Below, piece after piece: positions 16,214 to 24,929 of a DNA stretch of 36,852 bases. A program made the position numbers and the translations under genes. Each line of letters begins with the position of its first letter. The stretch's first letter is position 1. The notes under the pieces are model-generated. The model was not told the DNA's origin. It ran no database searches and was given only the letters and a program-made list of their open reading frames with translations. Source of the DNA: Planctomycetota bacterium (GTDB taxonomy: Bacteria > Planctomycetota > Phycisphaerae > Phycisphaerales > SM1A02); assembly GCA_009926625.1 (NCBI GenBank), contig RFON01000028.1:1-36852 (forward strand), given 5' to 3'.

Positions 16214-18613
16214 ATGGTTCTGCGTTTCGTGCTTCCGGCCATCGCCGCCCTGCTTTGTGCCGCCTTTCAGGTCGGCTGCAAAGGGATTGGGCGACCGCCG
16301 CAGATGACCCTTCCGCCGGAAATCGACGCATCGGACCTCGTGCGATGGTTCGACGACGCGGGAGTCGCGCGGTCCACCGTCGATTGGTCCGAGATCGACC
16401 GCCTCCACGACCTCCATCTGCGGCAACTCCTTCCCCTCCGCACGGCGGCAGCTCGTTCGCTGCGCGACATCGCACCGACTTCGTTCAAGCTGCACCATGT
16501 GGATGTGCCGGACTTGGTGCCAGCGCAAGTGCGTGCCGCCGCATCCGTCCAAACTCGGCTGCTCTCGGAGAGCCGCGCACTTGAAGAAGAGTTCCTGTAC
16601 GCATTGCAGGCTGTGAAGGGCGTTGACCGCGCGCTGCCCGCGATGCTTGTTGCGCGCCGTTCGGTCGAGCGGATCTATCGACTCTCCAGGGCCACGAGTA
16701 CGGGGCGGCTCTTTGATGGCGCCGACGCTGAGGATCCCGTCAGCCAACTTGCGAACATTCTGCGCGATGCCTCTGAGAGCGGCAGCGCGCGCTCATCAAC
16801 AAGCGACCTCTGCGCGGTGTTCCAGGAAGTCGCGTCACGATCGCTGCCAGGGGCGGAACGCTGGTGGCAGTCGCTCTGTAGGCTCGGCCTCGCGCAGGCG
16901 CTGGAGTCCGAGCGCGCGCGATTGCAGGCTGAACGCGAGCAACAGCGACAGCAACAGTCGGATGTCGCGGTCGACGATGCAGGGAACGATCAGCCTGCAG
17001 TTGTCGATGCCGAACTCCCCCCACTTTCAGTGACAGCTCAGGAGGCAGCGGACCGTGCGCTCGAGACTTTTTTCGAGGTCAATCGCACAGCGAGTCGAAC
17101 CATCGAGTCGCTGGATGGCAGGCTTCCAAAGGGTGTACAGACCGCCGCTGCAGAACTCCTCATGGACAAGTCCGTGCAGATCGCCCACCGCAACCAGTTG
17201 ATCGCCATTCGGGTCGGCATTGAGCACCCGGAGTGCAGCGCCGCGGCGCGAGCGGCTCTCCTGGAGATTCGAGAGCGCTTGCGGACCGCACACCATCGCG
17301 GTGACTCGATGGCCGCACTGCGGATCCTGCACGACCGAGTGTTGATGTCGCTCCGCACTGCGGTCAGCGGCGCTCCAGAAGTCGATCAGGCAATGCAGTT
17401 CGCACTCGCGCACGGTCGTGCGCCTGATCCCGCGGACGCAGGCGAGGCGCAACCCGAGGAGATGGAGGAGGAGTATCGACTGGCCATGTGGCGTGACATG
17501 GGGGGGATGCCGCATCGCATGGACACCAACCGCATCTGCGCGGTCGGGTCTGCCGCTGGACTTGAGGCGGGCACATGCCTCGCGATCGCGGCTTCAGCCG
17601 ATGTGCGCTATCGCGCGCTCGAGCAAGCGTGCGGACAACGCATTGAGGCGGCCGAAGCGGAGGCCAACGCCTTCGACTCCGATGTGCCCGATGAAGAGCG
17701 CCGTCGGGCCGCAGAGTTGGCTGTGCGTGCACTCTTCCGCCATCTCCAGTCCATCGAAGTCCTCGTATCCGATGCGGACAAGCCCCTGCTCGATGACATC
17801 CGCGTTCGCTGTGCGCTGCAGGGGCTGCCCTCCCGCCCCTCGACCATGCTGTTCGAGGCGCTCCGAGCGTCGAACGCGCCGAGCGAACCATCCATCCGCC
17901 GCCGCGTCGGCAACGACTGGTTTCAGATGCATGTGATCTTCGACACGCTGTCCGCTGGAAGCGTCGCCCTGCTCGCCATCGACGATGAACTGCCGCAGTC
18001 CACCCGCGATCTGCTGACGGCCATGATCGACTCGCACTGGGATCAACTCCTGCCCGCGATCCGAGACACTTCAGCAGCACGCGCCCAAGCGCTTCGAGAC
18101 ATCATGAAGACGTTCATCGTGTTCCGAAGTGATGACAACTCCGAAGCGCTTGCTGCACTCGTAGCCGCCGTCCGCCGATACCACAGCACAGAAGCCGTGT
18201 GGGAGAACATCGAGGACCGAGTCGTGGAGGATGTGTGCCGCTCGCTTCCAACCGAAGCGGATGCGCGCTTGCTTCGCGCAGTGCGCATGATGCGGCGATT
18301 TCCAGAGATGTTCGAGAGCACATCCAACCCAATCGCCTTGGACTTCCAATGCTCTCGCATGCTGGCAAGCCGCCTGCCGGACGCGGCATTCGATGTTCTT
18401 GGTCCGCGACTCGATCACCTCGACGCCGAAGTTGTTGCCGCCGTGCGGGCGGCCGTGGATGACCTGTCGCTGAGCGCACCAAACAACGCGACGATCGCGG
18501 TGCTGGCGACGGAGCGACCAGAGTTGCGATCGATCTCGATGCGCCGTGTGAACGCCGCCGTCCGAGCCGCCCGAGATGCGGGCCTTGAGATTCCGTTGCC
18601 GCTGTCCCCGTGA
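16214..18613 (+). CDS. Predicted lipoprotein of unknown function, 799 residues
   Basis: The protein begins with a signal peptide (VLRFVLPAIAALLCAAF) ending at QVGC, a weak lipobox, so it is probably a lipoprotein or simply exported. The rest is strongly helical and charged. It has a Gln-rich low-complexity stretch near residue 245 (EREQQRQQQS) and many Arg/Glu/Ala helices that could form coiled coils or HEAT-like bundles. I recognise no enzyme motif or known domain. The start ATG at 16214 is the first that gives a signal peptide; longer in-frame sequence upstream runs antisense into the beta-helix gene and is unlikely to be coding. It has its own TACTCT promoter element. Its stop lies 1 nt from the convergent methyltransferase stop. 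Confidence 0.78.
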   Translation: MVLRFVLPAIAALLCAAFQVGCKGIGRPPQMTLPPEIDASDLVRWFDDAGVARSTVDWSEIDRLHDLHLRQLLPLRTAAARSLRDIAPTSFKLHHVDVPDLVPAQVRAAASVQTRLLSESRALEEEFLYALQAVKGVDRALPAMLVARRSVERIYRLSRATSTGRLFDGADAEDPVSQLANILRDASESGSARSSTSDLCAVFQEVASRSLPGAERWWQSLCRLGLAQALESERARLQAEREQQRQQQSDVAVDDAGNDQPAVVDAELPPLSVTAQEAADRALETFFEVNRTASRTIESLDGRLPKGVQTAAAELLMDKSVQIAHRNQLIAIRVGIEHPECSAAARAALLEIRERLRTAHHRGDSMAALRILHDRVLMSLRTAVSGAPEVDQAMQFALAHGRAPDPADAGEAQPEEMEEEYRLAMWRDMGGMPHRMDTNRICAVGSAAGLEAGTCLAIAASADVRYRALEQACGQRIEAAEAEANAFDSDVPDEERRRAAELAVRALFRHLQSIEVLVSDADKPLLDDIRVRCALQGLPSRPSTMLFEALRASNAPSEPSIRRRVGNDWFQMHVIFDTLSAGSVALLAIDDELPQSTRDLLTAMIDSHWDQLLPAIRDTSAARAQALRDIMKTFIVFRSDDNSEALAALVAAVRRYHSTEAVWENIEDRVVEDVCRSLPTEADARLLRAVRMMRRFPEMFESTSNPIALDFQCSRMLASRLPDAAFDVLGPRLDHLDAEVVAAVRAAVDDLSLSAPNNATIAVLATERPELRSISMRRVNAAVRAARDAGLEIPLPLSP

Positions 18614-18614
18614 T

Positions 18615-19364
18615 TCAGCGCCGTGCGGCGGCGGGCACCTTCTTCATGATGAACAGGTAGTTGAACCCGCGGAGGAAAAAGTTGCCCTCCTCGGCAGCAC
18701 GCCGCCAGTTCCCCTTGCCAAGCGTGGCGTTGTGCCGCACCACGCAGATGATGTCCACGGGCTGAAAGCGCTTTCGAAGGCGTGCGAAGAGTTCGAAGCC
18801 GATGGGCATGAACACGCCGCCGCCGCCGCCCGCCGTGCCGCGCCGCTTTCGCCAGGAATCACTGACATACAGCGCCATGTACCGCCGAGGTTTCAGCACC
18901 CGGTCGATCTGCGCGATCACGCCCTCCATCGCACGGTAGTACGCGGCGCCGCCATCCTCCCCCGAAGCGTCGAGCTTGCCGATGCAGCGTGGATCGTCCG
19001 AGTAATCGACATGCGTGGAATAGGGCGGATCGACGAACACGAAGTCGACCGATGCATCCTCCTGCGGAATCGCGCGGGCATCGCCCGCACGGATGTCAGG
19101 GCGCGACGGCACGAGATCGAAACCGATTCCCTTCCGCTGAAGGTCAGTGCAGACATCGAGCGTGGTGCCGCTGCCACACATCGGATCGAGCACGATGTCG
19201 CCTTCCCGCGTGTAGCGCTGCAGCAACTGCCAAATCACCCAGGATGGCGTCGCGCCGACATACGCCTTGTCGCCCTGCATTCGCGACCCATCGGCTGCGT
19301 TGTAGTGCTGGCTTGGATACTCCCACAGCGTGGTCGGTGCGATCCGTAGCGGCGGGCGGTTCAT
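18615..19364 (-). CDS. DNA methyltransferase, N4-cytosine/N6-adenine type
   Basis: A 249-residue SAM-dependent DNA amino-methyltransferase. The catalytic motif DPPYSTHV is at residues 112-119 and the SAM-binding DPMCGSGTT at 60-68, with GFDLVPSRPD following. The C-terminal half has RYMALYVSDSW and FNYLFIMKK strands. There is no restriction endonuclease or specificity subunit in the neighbourhood, so it is an orphan methylase; the recognition sequence is unknown. Methylation of RNA or another substrate by this family cannot be excluded. The ATG overlaps the stop of the binding-protein gene as ATGA, making it the last gene of a five-gene overlapping operon. Its stop faces the lipoprotein-like gene with a 1-nt gap. 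Confidence 0.87.
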   Translation of the reverse strand: MNRPPLRIAPTTLWEYPSQHYNAADGSRMQGDKAYVGATPSWVIWQLLQRYTREGDIVLDPMCGSGTTLDVCTDLQRKGIGFDLVPSRPDIRAGDARAIPQEDASVDFVFVDPPYSTHVDYSDDPRCIGKLDASGEDGGAAYYRAMEGVIAQIDRVLKPRRYMALYVSDSWRKRRGTAGGGGGVFMPIGFELFARLRKRFQPVDIICVVRHNATLGKGNWRRAAEEGNFFLRGFNYLFIMKKVPAAARR

Positions 19365-20362
19365 GGCTTCGTGGAAGTCGCGCCGCTGTTCGATCCGCTC
19401 GGCGGGGTCCAGAGCGCTCCGGCGGAAGGTGTGCGACCTGCCGCGATCGTCCCCACCTGCACCAGTTCGCGCTCAAGCTGCTGCCAGCGCGCGGGACGCA
19501 TCGAACCGATCGCTGAACCATCGGCGGGAACAATGAGGGGGCGCTCCAACTCCGCTGCCATGTTCATCGCTTCGATCGACATCGACGGATTGAGCGCGGC
19601 AATCGCGGGGTTGTACTTGGCTGGATCAGCGAAGTAACGCCGCCATCCCTCGCTCGTTGCCCGCACGAACGACTCGACCATGGCGGGATTGGCGGACGCC
19701 GTCGAAGCGCGCGTCGCCAGGACGGCCGCGTAAGGATTGAAGACGGGTGCGATGGACAGCACGCGCGTGGGTACACCGCGCAACCTGCACTCCACGGGCT
19801 CCGCGGTGATGAAGCACTGCTGCACCGCATCCTTCGACGCGAGGAATCCCGCGAGCGCACCCGTGTACGGCACCAGCTTCAGATCCTTCCCGCCGAACTG
19901 GAGATTCAGCAGTCGCACGAATGGTGGATTGGCATCGACCGCCACCGTCGACGAACTTGTCCACAACTGTTCCAGCGTCGTGATGGGATTTGACTCGTGC
20001 AGCAGGAACCCAGTTGGATTTTCCTGGAAGATCGCGAAGACCGCCACAAGTTCACCGCCACGGTCGCGCAGCGTCAGCACATCCTCGGCGGTCATCACGC
20101 CAAAGTCCGCTTGTCCGCTTGCCACGAGCTGCGCGACCGGCACCTGCGATCCGCCCTTGCGGATGTCCACATCGAGCCCAGCCAACGAATACAGCCCATC
20201 CTGCTGGGCCGCAAAAATCCCGCCAAACTCGGGCTCTGGAACCCAGTTCAGCTGAACGCGAACCGCCGTGCGCCCCGCAGGCGCGGCGCCGTCCTTCGAC
20301 TCAGTGCAACTTGATGGCACGCACAGGAACGCAGCAACCGCAAGTCTCACACATCGCCACAT
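19361..20362 (-). CDS. ABC transporter substrate-binding protein, NMT1/THI5-like
   Basis: A 333-residue periplasmic binding protein. After a signal peptide ending near Cys19 (CVPSSC, a non-standard lipobox), the NMT1/THI5-like signature appears: VQLNWVPEPEFGGIFAAQQDG, then GLDVDIRKGGSQVPVAQLVASGQADFGV. Relatives bind thiamine pyrimidine precursors, riboflavin, nitrate, taurine or aliphatic sulfonates; QLNW and the GGIFAA context lean to the pyrimidine/ThiY side but I cannot settle it. It ends in a Ser/Pro/Gly-rich tail. The start is set by TGATG overlap with the permease stop; its TGA overlaps the methyltransferase ATG. Confidence 0.86.
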   Translation of the reverse strand: MWRCVRLAVAAFLCVPSSCTESKDGAAPAGRTAVRVQLNWVPEPEFGGIFAAQQDGLYSLAGLDVDIRKGGSQVPVAQLVASGQADFGVMTAEDVLTLRDRGGELVAVFAIFQENPTGFLLHESNPITTLEQLWTSSSTVAVDANPPFVRLLNLQFGGKDLKLVPYTGALAGFLASKDAVQQCFITAEPVECRLRGVPTRVLSIAPVFNPYAAVLATRASTASANPAMVESFVRATSEGWRRYFADPAKYNPAIAALNPSMSIEAMNMAAELERPLIVPADGSAIGSMRPARWQQLERELVQVGTIAAGRTPSAGALWTPPSGSNSGATSTKP

Positions 20363-21165
20363 CACCGACGCTCCTCCGAATCGTTGACCGCCGACGCATG
20401 CCAGCGGCGCACCAACAACCAGCCCACCAGGCTGACCGCACCGAACAGTGCAAATCCCACCACCGTGGTGAGTGCCACCGCAGCGAACACGAGGTCCGTC
20501 CTCGCGTCGCGCATTGCGGCTTGGATCACGATACCCAGCGGCGCGCGAGTGCCGCCGTAGCCCGAGACGAACTCCCCCACCACCGCACCGATGACGGCCA
20601 GTCCTGCGGCGATGCGCAGTCCAGTCGCGGTGGCCGGCAGCGACCACGGGAGGTCCAGCTTCCACCAACGGCGCAGCCGAGTCGCGCCATGCAGTTTGAA
20701 GAGTTCCCGCAAACCTGGATCGACCGAGGCCTGGCCGTCGATCGTCGCTGCAAGCACTGGGAAGAGTGCGACGATCGCTGCCGAGAGAATCGCCATTGGC
20801 AGACCGTTGTCGACCCACAGTTGCAGCAGCGGCGCCACGGCGACGACCGGCACCATCTGCAGGACCGTCGCAAGCGGATAGAGCGAACGCCGCAGGAACG
20901 GGATCAGCGCGATCACGCTTCCCAAGAGGCCCCCCGCAGCAGCGGCGCACGCGAAACCAATTGCAGCACCGAGCGCGGTTCGGGCCATGGCGGAAGCGAG
21001 CATGTCCCGCCCCTCCCACATCGCACGCGCAATCGCCGCTGGCGAAGGAAGCAGGTACGGCGCGACCCCCGAGAGCATCACGCCGAACTGCCATGCAACG
21101 AGCACAATTGCTACGCCCAGAAGCGGCCACCCCACGGCACGAACGGCAGCGGCTCGAGCGCTCAT
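20362..21165 (-). CDS. ABC transporter permease (BPD family, SsuC/ThiX-like)
   Basis: A 267-residue inner-membrane permease with about six hydrophobic helices and the EAA loop that contacts the ATPase (LHGATRLRRWWKLDLPWSLPA region). SSIALIPFL-type and VPVVAVAPLLQLW stretches are typical of the nitrate/sulfonate/thiamine-precursor subfamily (compare LPSPAAIARAMWE near the N-terminus). The start is chosen at 21165, where ATG and the ATPase TGA form ATGA; a start at 21207 would add 14 residues inside the ATPase gene. It works with the neighbouring ATPase and binding protein as one importer. Confidence 0.88.
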   Translation of the reverse strand: MSARAAAVRAVGWPLLGVAIVLVAWQFGVMLSGVAPYLLPSPAAIARAMWEGRDMLASAMARTALGAAIGFACAAAAGGLLGSVIALIPFLRRSLYPLATVLQMVPVVAVAPLLQLWVDNGLPMAILSAAIVALFPVLAATIDGQASVDPGLRELFKLHGATRLRRWWKLDLPWSLPATATGLRIAAGLAVIGAVVGEFVSGYGGTRAPLGIVIQAAMRDARTDLVFAAVALTTVVGFALFGAVSLVGWLLVRRWHASAVNDSEERR

Positions 21166-21911
21166 GCCGCCGCCTTGCCCGATGCGGCGGCGAGCAGACG
21201 CATGCAATGCTCCACCTCGCCAAGGAACGCCGAATCGCTGCGATCGCGGGAGGCGCGGTCCACACGCACCGTGTGATCCGCATGCACGCGACCGTGCGCC
21301 ATCACGACGACTCGGTCTGCGAGCCAGACCGCTTCACTGACCGAGTGCGTCACGAGCATCGTCGTGGCCCCGCATGCGCGCCAGGCGCGGAGGATCTCTG
21401 CGTCGAGTTGCATGCGAGTGAACTCATCGACGGCGCTGCACGGCTCGTCAAGCAGCAGGACCTGCGGCTGCGTCACCAAAGCGCGCGCGAGTGCCACGCG
21501 CATCCGCATCCCGCCCGACAGCTGCGCGGGCAGCATGCGCGAAGCGTGGGCGAGACCCGCCGCCTGCAGCACCTCGAGCGCACTCGCATGCCGCCGTGCG
21601 CGGGGAACGCCGACCAGTTCAAGCGGCAGCGCGACATTGTCGACGACGCGGCGCCAGGGCAACAGCCGTGGATCCTGAAAGCACAGCGAACACGACCGCT
21701 TCGTCGTGCCCGCATCCACCCGACCCGCGGTCGGCACATCCAGCCCCGCCGCGAGCCGAATCAGCGTGGTCTTCCCGCATCCGCTTGGACCGATCACCGC
21801 CGTGAATGAACCAGGCGACAGCGACAGAGTCACACCGTCGACGGCGCGCACTCCACCAGGGAACTCGCGCGCGACGCAATCGAAACGCAGCGTCGGCGGT
21901 GCAGGGATCAT
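21162..21911 (-). CDS. ABC transporter ATP-binding protein (SsuB/TauB/ThiZ-like)
   Basis: A 249-residue ATPase that powers the importer. Walker A is GPSGCGKTT, the Q-loop is CFQDPRLLPW, the signature is LSGGMRMRVALARAL, Walker B is VLLLDEP and the switch is VTHSVSEAVWLADRV. The RLLPWRRVVDNVALPLEL stretch is characteristic of the nitrate/sulfonate/taurine importer ATPases. The ATG overlaps the stop of the DUF4956-like gene by 4 nt (ATGA), and its stop overlaps the permease ATG in the same way. Confidence 0.93.
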   Translation of the reverse strand: MIPAPPTLRFDCVAREFPGGVRAVDGVTLSLSPGSFTAVIGPSGCGKTTLIRLAAGLDVPTAGRVDAGTTKRSCSLCFQDPRLLPWRRVVDNVALPLELVGVPRARRHASALEVLQAAGLAHASRMLPAQLSGGMRMRVALARALVTQPQVLLLDEPCSAVDEFTRMQLDAEILRAWRACGATTMLVTHSVSEAVWLADRVVVMAHGRVHADHTVRVDRASRDRSDSAFLGEVEHCMRLLAAASGKAAA

Positions 21912-22669
21912 CCCGTCTTGAGGTCGATCTCGATGTCTTCACCGGGTGGCAGCCGGTGCATGAGCGACGCCTGGAACTTCACGGGATCAGCGGAAGACGG
22001 CACCTTTCCAACGATGATCACCTGCCGCTTGTGTTCATACTCCTGCGCAGAGGAGATCTTGCCGCCGACCTTGCGGATCAGTTCCATGGCGGTCAGCATC
22101 ACTGCCTTCGGGTCGGACTTGCCAGGCAACTTCAGCCTCAGTCGGAACCCCACGGTCGAGTCGAGCCAGAAGATCAGCAGCCACGAGAACACGGTGAAGA
22201 AGACCGCCATCGCCAGTTCACCGAGCCCGCACGCAAGACCGATCACCACCACCATGATCGCCTTGCCGGTGATCTTCGGGTTCTCGAGCACCGTGCGGAA
22301 GCGGATCAGTCCGCCGATGCCGAAGATGACGAGCGCCATCGCCGAATCGACGCGCACCAGTTCCGACACGACGGCGCCGACGAGGGCCAGCACGATCAGC
22401 GTGTTGCGCTGCTCGAGATCCTCGACAGGATCGCCCTTGCCGGAGCGGCGCGGATGCCACGCGATCGCGAATCCGCAGAGCGCAGCCACGACCAAGCCGA
22501 GCAGCAGCGACAACACGAACCATCCATTCGTGAAGTGGCTGAGCGAACTCTGCACGCCGTGGAAGTTCAACGGATGATCATGCTGCTGTTGCTCGAAGAG
22601 CGGAATGAGGGACTGCCCCTTCTCCGCGAGGACGGCGGGAACACGCGGCACCAGATCGCTGACAGCCAT
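21908..22669 (-). CDS. Membrane protein, DUF4956-like
   Basis: A 253-residue membrane protein, first of the five-gene overlapping run. After a roughly 45-residue N-terminal segment there are four or so hydrophobic helices (FVLSLLLGLVVAALCGFAIAW, NTLIVLALVGAVVSELV, ALVIFGIGGLIRFRTVL, AIMVVVIGLACGLGELAMAV). GGLIRFRT followed by ENPKITGKAI resembles the GalSIIRFR-type core of DUF4956 proteins. The C-terminal 90 residues look like a small soluble alpha/beta domain. Function is unknown; the overlap with the ABC ATPase suggests a shared role or merely shared transcription. No TANNCT element or SD is evident before its ATG, and the divergent NHL gene starts only 25 nt away. Confidence 0.75.
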   Translation of the reverse strand: MAVSDLVPRVPAVLAEKGQSLIPLFEQQQHDHPLNFHGVQSSLSHFTNGWFVLSLLLGLVVAALCGFAIAWHPRRSGKGDPVEDLEQRNTLIVLALVGAVVSELVRVDSAMALVIFGIGGLIRFRTVLENPKITGKAIMVVVIGLACGLGELAMAVFFTVFSWLLIFWLDSTVGFRLRLKLPGKSDPKAVMLTAMELIRKVGGKISSAQEYEHKRQVIIVGKVPSSADPVKFQASLMHRLPPGEDIEIDLKTG

Positions 22670-22676
22670 GGAGCGG

Positions 22677-22682
22677 TATTCT
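22677..22682 (+). promoter_or_regulatory. -10 element TATTCT for the NHL-like lipoprotein gene
   Basis: TATTCT ends 11 nt before the ATG at 22694, with no SD, so the leader would be at most about 5 nt. It sits between the two divergent start codons. Confidence 0.4.
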
Positions 22683-22693
22683 CGCCTCGAAAC

Positions 22694-23929
22694 ATGAAAG
22701 TGCGCAACTTGGCTTCCCCTTCGCCCTGGCGCGCATGCGCTGCCTCCTGCGTGCTCGTGGGCATGGCAAGCATGTCGGCATGCGATCCGCCGAAGGACCC
22801 TTCACAGTCTGCGGCATCGGCGGATGCCCCGAGCGAGGAGCGATTCGATCGCCGCGAGGGGGATTTCCCCAAACCGAAGCATCATTCGAAGAAATCCGAG
22901 GCGCGCGAGAAGCGCACGCACGATCACGATCTGTCTGCGAAGGATCCGCGCTGGTACATCACCATGCATGGCAAGCCGGCGGGAAACACCGTTCATGGGA
23001 TCAACAGCGACGGCGAGGTGCTCGGGAGCGTGCTGGGCGATGTGCCGACATCGGCGGGCGGCGAGGCGCAGGGCGTCCGCGGCATGCTTCACACGGGTCG
23101 CCACGGGCTCCTGCTCGTCAGCGCCAACATGTCGGATACGCGAATCCTCTGGTACGGCTCGCCGAACGCCGACGGGATCCTCCCCTTCGATTCGGTCTTC
23201 GCAGTGAAGCGACTTACCAATCCCGAGATGATTCACTCGTACGCGCTGGCCGTGGGCATCGACGGGACCGTGTTCGCGTCCAACCAGGACACCAACACCG
23301 TGACCCGTTACGGCGGCATCGGGACGGCAACGCCAGGGCAGCCACTTCCCGTTCCACCCGACATTGCCGGACTGGGGCTTCCGCAAGGAACGATCGTGCC
23401 TCGCGCGGGCATCTCGCCGCAGGGGATCACGGAGATTCGTGGCATCGCAGTCGGCGCGGATGGCCTCCTCTATGTGGCCGACCGCGGCGCATCGCAGGTG
23501 CTTGCCTTCGACTCAACGACGGGGCTTCGCAAGTCGGTCATCGCCGATGCATCGCGCGGGCTCAAGCGACCGATTCAACTCCTCTTCGCACCCGACGGCG
23601 AAACGCTCTACATCAGTGACAACGGGGTGCCCGCGATCTTCCGCGCGAATGTCCGCACGGGCGAGTTCATTCTGTTTGCCAATGCGCGGACGGGGTGCCC
23701 CGACTTGCCGAGTTCGCTCGCACTCGATGACAAGCATCTGTATGTCGGCGACCGCAAGCGCATGCAGATCCTTCGCTTCAAGATCGACACGGGTGAACGC
23801 ATCCGCGAACCGTTCGTCGACTCGTTGCCCGATGCGCCAGAGTTCATGATCCCCGCCTCGATCATCAAGGCATCGGAGCCGCCGACAGACGCCGCGGGAA
23901 AGCGCCCAAACCAGCAGTCAGAGGGCTAG
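22694..23929 (+). CDS. NHL/SMP-30-like beta-propeller lipoprotein
   Basis: A 411-residue exported protein. Its signal peptide ends in MSAC (Cys30), a plausible lipobox. Residues about 35-75 are charged and low-complexity (His/Lys/Asp/Glu-rich). The remaining part has six-bladed propeller-like repeats: GLLYVADRGASQVLAFD, ETLYISDNGVPAIFRAN and KHLYVGDRKRMQILRF. These G-x-LYVAD/N-x-x-x-x-I-x-x-F units are typical of NHL and SMP-30/gluconolactonase propellers. No catalytic metal site is assigned, so a binding or enzymatic role is open. The ATG is preceded by TATTCT 11 nt upstream. Its TAG stop shares the palindrome CTAG with the stop of the convergent rlmK. Confidence 0.78.
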   Translation: MKVRNLASPSPWRACAASCVLVGMASMSACDPPKDPSQSAASADAPSEERFDRREGDFPKPKHHSKKSEAREKRTHDHDLSAKDPRWYITMHGKPAGNTVHGINSDGEVLGSVLGDVPTSAGGEAQGVRGMLHTGRHGLLLVSANMSDTRILWYGSPNADGILPFDSVFAVKRLTNPEMIHSYALAVGIDGTVFASNQDTNTVTRYGGIGTATPGQPLPVPPDIAGLGLPQGTIVPRAGISPQGITEIRGIAVGADGLLYVADRGASQVLAFDSTTGLRKSVIADASRGLKRPIQLLFAPDGETLYISDNGVPAIFRANVRTGEFILFANARTGCPDLPSSLALDDKHLYVGDRKRMQILRFKIDTGERIREPFVDSLPDAPEFMIPASIIKASEPPTDAAGKRPNQQSEG

Positions 23930-24909
23930 GCGGGCCAGCCACCGCGCTTCACGCGCAGGTCGACCGCGCCTGGGGCGCCCGCGTGCGCCACGAGGTACGC
24001 ATGGTGTGGCGTGCGTCCCGCAAAATCCTCAGGCAGCGTGTACTTGCTGATGTCGCGCATCACGACCCCTGGCGGCACGAGCGCAGGGTCCGCCGTGAAC
24101 GAACGCGCATTCGTGCTGAACCACAGCTGCCCGCGCGGGTCAAGCCATCGCATCGTCGATGCGATCAACCATGGCCAGTCCCGTTCCACCGAAAAACTGT
24201 CTGCCAGCATGCGCTTGCTGTTCGAAAAGGTCGGGGGATCGAGCACGATGATGTCGTAGGCCTCACCGCGCGTCGGCCGCTCCAACCACTGCAGACAATC
24301 TGCCTGCTCGAAACAGTGGGCATTGCCGCTGAAACCGTTCAGCACCATGTTGCGCCTCGCCCATGCAAGGTAGGTGTTGCTGAGATCCACGGTTCGCGTG
24401 TGCGACGCGCCTCCCGCTGCTGCATGACAGGTGAACGCCCCCGTGTATGCGAAGAGGTTCAGCACGCGCAAGCCGGATGCCCGCGCGCGCACCAAGCCGC
24501 GCGTCGTCCGATGATCGAGGAACAGGCCCGTGTCGAGGTAGTCGGAGAGGTTCACCTCGAACGACAGTCCGTGCTCGCGCACGGTGCGCACGACGCCGCG
24601 CGTGTCGACGCGCTCGTACTGCGCGAGCCCGCGCTGGCGCTGCCGATGCTTGATGAACAGGCGTGAGGGATCGATGGCGAGTCCGCGCACGATGTGCTGC
24701 ACGCACGCCCGCTCGTGTTCGTCAACGCGATCCGGCGTGTCGTCGCGCGTCCGCGGATGGAGCCACGCCACGACATCACCGTCGTACCAGTCCACGACCA
24801 GCGGAAACTCTGGAATATCCCGCTCATACACGCGGAAGCACGGCGCATCCGTTCGGCGCGACCACTTCGAGAGGTGCTTGAATCGCTTGGCGAGTCGGTG
24901 ATCGAGCAC
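23926..24909 (-). CDS. rlmK: 23S rRNA (guanine(2069)-N7)-methyltransferase, stand-alone RlmK
   Basis: A 327-residue SAM-dependent methyltransferase that matches the C-terminal half of E. coli RlmL (the RlmK domain), which makes m7G2069 in 23S rRNA. Telling stretches are NLSDYLDTGLFLDHR, LNLFAYTGAFTCHAA, VDLSNTYLAWARRN and LDPPTFSNSKRM, the last being motif IV with the FSNSKRM peculiar to this family. The N-terminal FKHLSKWSRR also corresponds to RlmK. The RlmL half (THUMP domain plus m2G2445 methylase) is absent here, so RlmK is a separate enzyme in this organism. The GTG start at 24909 has GAGGAG about 5 nt upstream. The stop overlaps the NHL gene stop by 4 nt. Confidence 0.88.
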   Translation of the reverse strand: MLDHRLAKRFKHLSKWSRRTDAPCFRVYERDIPEFPLVVDWYDGDVVAWLHPRTRDDTPDRVDEHERACVQHIVRGLAIDPSRLFIKHRQRQRGLAQYERVDTRGVVRTVREHGLSFEVNLSDYLDTGLFLDHRTTRGLVRARASGLRVLNLFAYTGAFTCHAAAGGASHTRTVDLSNTYLAWARRNMVLNGFSGNAHCFEQADCLQWLERPTRGEAYDIIVLDPPTFSNSKRMLADSFSVERDWPWLIASTMRWLDPRGQLWFSTNARSFTADPALVPPGVVMRDISKYTLPEDFAGRTPHHAYLVAHAGAPGAVDLRVKRGGWPA

Positions 24910-24929
24910 GTGGCTCCTCGGTCGGCGCG

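Noticed and set aside
19990..21276. 428-codon plus-strand frame over the ABC transporter genes
   Set aside because: The three transporter proteins on the minus strand have clear family motifs; this frame is low-complexity, Arg/His/Gln-rich.
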